From NCBI RefSeq assembly GCF_965215815.1, contig NZ_CBDCEO010000012.1, positions 1,488,001 through 1,552,000 of the forward strand: a DNA stretch of 64,000 nucleotides, read 5' to 3'. Under the pieces are notes generated by a model. It was not told the origin of the DNA and made no database searches. It was given only the letters and a program-made list of their open reading frames with translations. This document shows positions 61,711 to 64,000 of the stretch, piece after piece. The stretch's first letter is position 1. Every line of letters begins with the position of its first letter. The position numbers were made by a program, and so were the translations under genes. The stretch is from Poriferisodalis sp965215815 (GTDB taxonomy: Bacteria; Actinomycetota; Acidimicrobiia; Acidimicrobiales; Poriferisodalaceae).

Positions 61711-61967
61711 GTCCCCTCACAGATTCTCTGGCACCGCCTGATGCGTCCCCTGATTCTACGTGCCTCGTTGCTGCCGCTTCGAGGGGTGCCCGATACGGAG
61801 ACCGCGCAGTCCAAGTGCCCGCTCTGTCCGAAGTGAGGACAGAACGCCTTGCCTCAAGCGTGTGCTGAGCGGCCTCGGGATCGCTCGATCCGCCAGCCCG
61901 CCTCGCCCATTGCCTCGATGGCGGCGTTGACATCCTTGTCGGGATGGCGGTCCGTTCCATGTGGCAC
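61707..61967 (-). pseudogene. Small HicA-like gene with an in-frame TGA
   Basis: From GTG 61967 the frame reads HPDKDVNAAIEAMGEAGWRIERSRGRSAHA, then TGA (61854-61856), then GKAFCPHFGQSGHLD and on to a stop that overlaps the next gene. Small proteins of this type (HP-x-K-x-(I/V)-x-x-A(I/L) ... GWR(I/V) ... HAWG(K/R)xxCP) have Trp where the TGA stands, so a TGG to TGA change best explains it. Without the stop it would be 86 residues. The link to HicA is tentative. Confidence 0.65.
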
Positions 61968-62087
61968 CGAGCGAGAGTACGGAGGTAAGCACTCCTCGTG
62001 CGAACCAATTTTCGTGGCCGATGCTGTCGTGCCAAACAGCGAGAGCCGGCTCGCGGCACATCCTGCTGTGATCTTTCGAGCGGGCTA

Positions 62088-62864
62088 CTACAGCTGCAAG
62101 TACGTATCGAGGCCGATGGTGACGCCGGGGTAGTCGGGGATCGACTTGCAGGCAAGGAGCACGCCCGGCATGAACGACACACGGTCCAAGCTGTCGTGGC
62201 GGATGGTGAGCGTTTCGCCTGCCGTGCCCAGCAGCACCTGTTGATGGGCTACCAGCCCTCGTAACCGGACCGAATGCACGGGGATACCACCGGGTCCTTT
62301 GCCGCCTCGGGCGCCTGGCAGCACCTCGTCGCGGGTGGGATCGGGCGCCCAGTCATCCGATGCTTCGGCCATCTTGCGCACTGTCGCCATGGCGGTGCCC
62401 GATGGAGCGTCAACCTTGTTGTCGTGGTGGAGCTCGATGACCTCGGCCGTCGGGAAAAACGGCGCAGCCAACTCGGCGAACCGCATCATGAGCACAGCCC
62501 CGATCGCGAAGTTGGGTGCGATCAGGCAGTTGCTCTGGGTGAACTCGGCGCGGCATCGCTCGAAATCGTCCGGATCGAGACCGCTGGTGCCGACTACGGC
62601 ATGGACACCGTTCGCCGCACACCACGCCAGGTTCTCCTTCGCCGCAGCAGCAACCGTGAAATCCACGGCGACGTCGACGCTCGCCGGATCGACAGCTGCG
62701 GCAGCGGCCACGATGTCGATGCTGTCAGTGACATCGCGCTGGCCGGGCGCACCGGGGTCCACCCCGGCGACGAGCTCCAAATCGGCATCGGCTGCGACCG
62801 CCTCGCAGACGGTGGCACCCATGCGTCCGCCTGCGCCGAACACCAGCACTCTCACTGACGTCAC
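62088..62864 (-). CDS. dapB: 4-hydroxy-tetrahydrodipicolinate reductase
   Basis: A 258-residue DapB. The nucleotide-binding VLVFGAGGRMGATVCEAV is at the N-terminus, DFTVAAAAKENLAWCAANGVHAVVGTSGL follows, and the catalytic VIELHHDNKVDAPSGTAM (His-His, Lys, PSGT) is intact. It reduces the DapA product with NAD(P)H in lysine and diaminopimelate synthesis. Start GTG 62864, with GTG 62855 possible. It sits 86 bp downstream of pnp. Its pathway partner dapA (fused to rnj) is 18 kb away across the defence island and on the other strand. Confidence 0.95.
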   Translation of the reverse strand: MTSVRVLVFGAGGRMGATVCEAVAADADLELVAGVDPGAPGQRDVTDSIDIVAAAAAVDPASVDVAVDFTVAAAAKENLAWCAANGVHAVVGTSGLDPDDFERCRAEFTQSNCLIAPNFAIGAVLMMRFAELAAPFFPTAEVIELHHDNKVDAPSGTAMATVRKMAEASDDWAPDPTRDEVLPGARGGKGPGGIPVHSVRLRGLVAHQQVLLGTAGETLTIRHDSLDRVSFMPGVLLACKSIPDYPGVTIGLDTYLQL

Positions 62865-62949
62865 GCTAGTAGCGCGCTTCGTCGCGGGCGGAACGAATTG
62901 CTGTGGATGCGACGTGTGCCGGCCCAGTTGGTGGGCCGGGCCTCAATCG

Positions 62950-64000
62950 CTAACGGCGGCCGCGGCGACGACCCGAGCCCCGCCCGGTCTGCTCGACCTC
63001 TGGTCCCAGATCACCGTAAGTGTCCCGTGCAATCTGCTCGAAGTGCTCGCCGAACGACACGTCCTCGCGGGCAGTACCGCTCGGCGCCGATGCACCAGCA
63101 GCCGTGGCCGCGTCGTTGTCATCGCCGCCAGCAGCGGACGAATCGGCGCTACCACCAGCAGGCACAGATGCAGCCTCGGGCGTGCGCGAACGGCGTGTGC
63201 CGTTCTCGCGACCGCGTTCGCGGCGTGGCCCCGAAGACTCGCCGGCTGCACCAGCGCCGTCGCCGCCTGAGCCGTCGTCGCCGACCTGGGAGGGGTCTGC
63301 GGGTGACAGGCTGATCTTGCCGTTGGGATCGATCTCCTCGACGATGACGCTGATGACGGCACCCAGTTCGAGCACCTCTTCGACCGAGCTCAGCCGGCGT
63401 TTGCCGCCGAGCTTGGAGATGTGCAGCAAGCCGTCGGTGCCGGGCAGCACGTTTACAAAGGCACCGAACTTGGTGATGTTCACCACGCGACCCTCGTAAG
63501 TGGCCCCGACATCGGGTGTCGGCGGGTTGACGATCAACCGGATCTGCCGCTCGGCCTCTGCCACGACCTCACGGTCGGTAGCGCCGATGCTCACGGTGCC
63601 GACCGTGCCGTCATCGTCCACATTGATGTCGGCGCCGGTCTCTTCCTGGATGGAATTGATGACCTTGCCGCGCGGGCCGATGACCTCAGCGATCTTGTCG
63701 ATCGGGATCTGGAAGCTGGTGATCTTCGGCGCCATCTCGCCGACGTCGGGCCTCGGCTCGGGAATCGCTGCGCGCATGACCTCGAGGATCTGCAGGCGAG
63801 CCTGTCGGGCCTGGCCCAGCGCCTGGGTCAGCACCTCGGCAGGAATGCCTTCGATCTTGGTGTCGAGCTGGAGCGCTGTGATGGCGTCTTGCGTACCCGC
63901 AATCTTGAAGTCCATGTCGCCGAATGCGTCTTCGGCGCCCAGGATGTCAGTGAGCGTCACGTACTGACCGTCGGCATACACGAGGCCCATGGCCACACCG
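62950..64000 (-). CDS. pnp: Polyribonucleotide nucleotidyltransferase (5' end outside window)
   Basis: The C-terminal 350 codons of PNPase; the start lies beyond 64000. The end of the second RNase PH core (VTLTDILGAEDAFGDMDFKIAGT...ITALQLDTKIEGI) is followed by a KH domain (IPIDKIAEVIGPRGKVINSIQEETGADINVDDDG), an S1 domain (GATYEGRVVNITKFGAFVNVLPGTDGLLHISKL) and a long disordered tail rich in Gly, Ala, Arg and Asp ending GSGRRRGRR. It degrades RNA phosphorolytically 3' to 5', and would pair functionally with RNase J in the fused gene upstream of the island. Confidence 0.96.
   Translation of the reverse strand, partial: GVAMGLVYADGQYVTLTDILGAEDAFGDMDFKIAGTQDAITALQLDTKIEGIPAEVLTQALGQARQARLQILEVMRAAIPEPRPDVGEMAPKITSFQIPIDKIAEVIGPRGKVINSIQEETGADINVDDDGTVGTVSIGATDREVVAEAERQIRLIVNPPTPDVGATYEGRVVNITKFGAFVNVLPGTDGLLHISKLGGKRRLSSVEEVLELGAVISVIVEEIDPNGKISLSPADPSQVGDDGSGGDGAGAAGESSGPRRERGRENGTRRSRTPEAASVPAGGSADSSAAGGDDNDAATAAGASAPSGTAREDVSFGEHFEQIARDTYGDLGPEVEQTGRGSGRRRGRR

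Noticed and set aside
61849..62133. Plus-strand frame between the small gene pair and dapB as a gene
   Set aside because: It is antisense to the recognisable small pseudogene and runs into the dapB 3' end, with no family-like sequence or ribosome-binding site.

Overview
The window comes from a GC-rich chromosome of an actinobacterium. The cell makes coenzyme F420 (three luciferase-like monooxygenase-fold oxidoreductases), often starts genes with GTG, and carries a DUF222/HNH gene. The housekeeping genes pnp, dapB, dapA, rnj, ftsK, pgsA, cinA and recA occur in the order typical of Actinomycetota. An uncultivated member of Acidimicrobiia or a neighbouring class is my best guess; no rRNA or tRNA is present to test it.

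Layout. 1-2.8 kb: partial Baeyer-Villiger monooxygenase, then recA with a LexA-box promoter. 2.8-8.1 kb: lipid/acyl-CoA accessory genes (enoyl-CoA hydratase, MFS permease, CoA transferase, two F420-type oxidoreductases). 8.2-11 kb: a vapBC pair, then cinA and pgsA. 11-41.5 kb: a long accessory stretch of small catabolic units (aminotransferases, SDRs, acyl-CoA dehydrogenase, CoA transferase, phytanoyl-CoA dioxygenase, SMP-30 lactonases, P450, acyl-CoA ligase). It also holds a family A DNA polymerase, a HigA orphan, a second vapBC, an HNH gene, ftsK, and several small tandem repeats and 3'-end duplications. 41.5-44.1 kb: dapA and rnj fused in one reading frame. 44.2-44.5 kb: a DUF433 antitoxin whose partner toxin is cut off after 12 codons. 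44.5-61.3 kb: a 16.8-kb single-strand defence island. 61.4-62 kb: a small two-gene unit, one member with an in-frame stop. 62-64 kb: dapB and the 3' part of pnp.

The island is transcribed leftward. Its order is an SNF2/RapA-DrmD-like ATPase (split by a frameshift), a HelD-like UvrD-family helicase, a small MazF/PemK-like protein, a sigma-70-like protein, a second possible MazF-like protein, an SMC/OLD-type ATPase with a DUF3696-like end, two different HsdM methylases, HsdS and HsdR. Most neighbours overlap by 4 bp (ATGA/GTGA), so two or three tightly coupled units are likely. SNF2/RapA, HelD and sigma factors are all families that act on RNA polymerase, so the non-RM half may be a transcription-directed anti-phage module attached to a type I restriction system. 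The genes of DISARM (drmA/B/C) and BREX are absent.

No CRISPR array, rRNA, tRNA or complete insertion sequence was seen.
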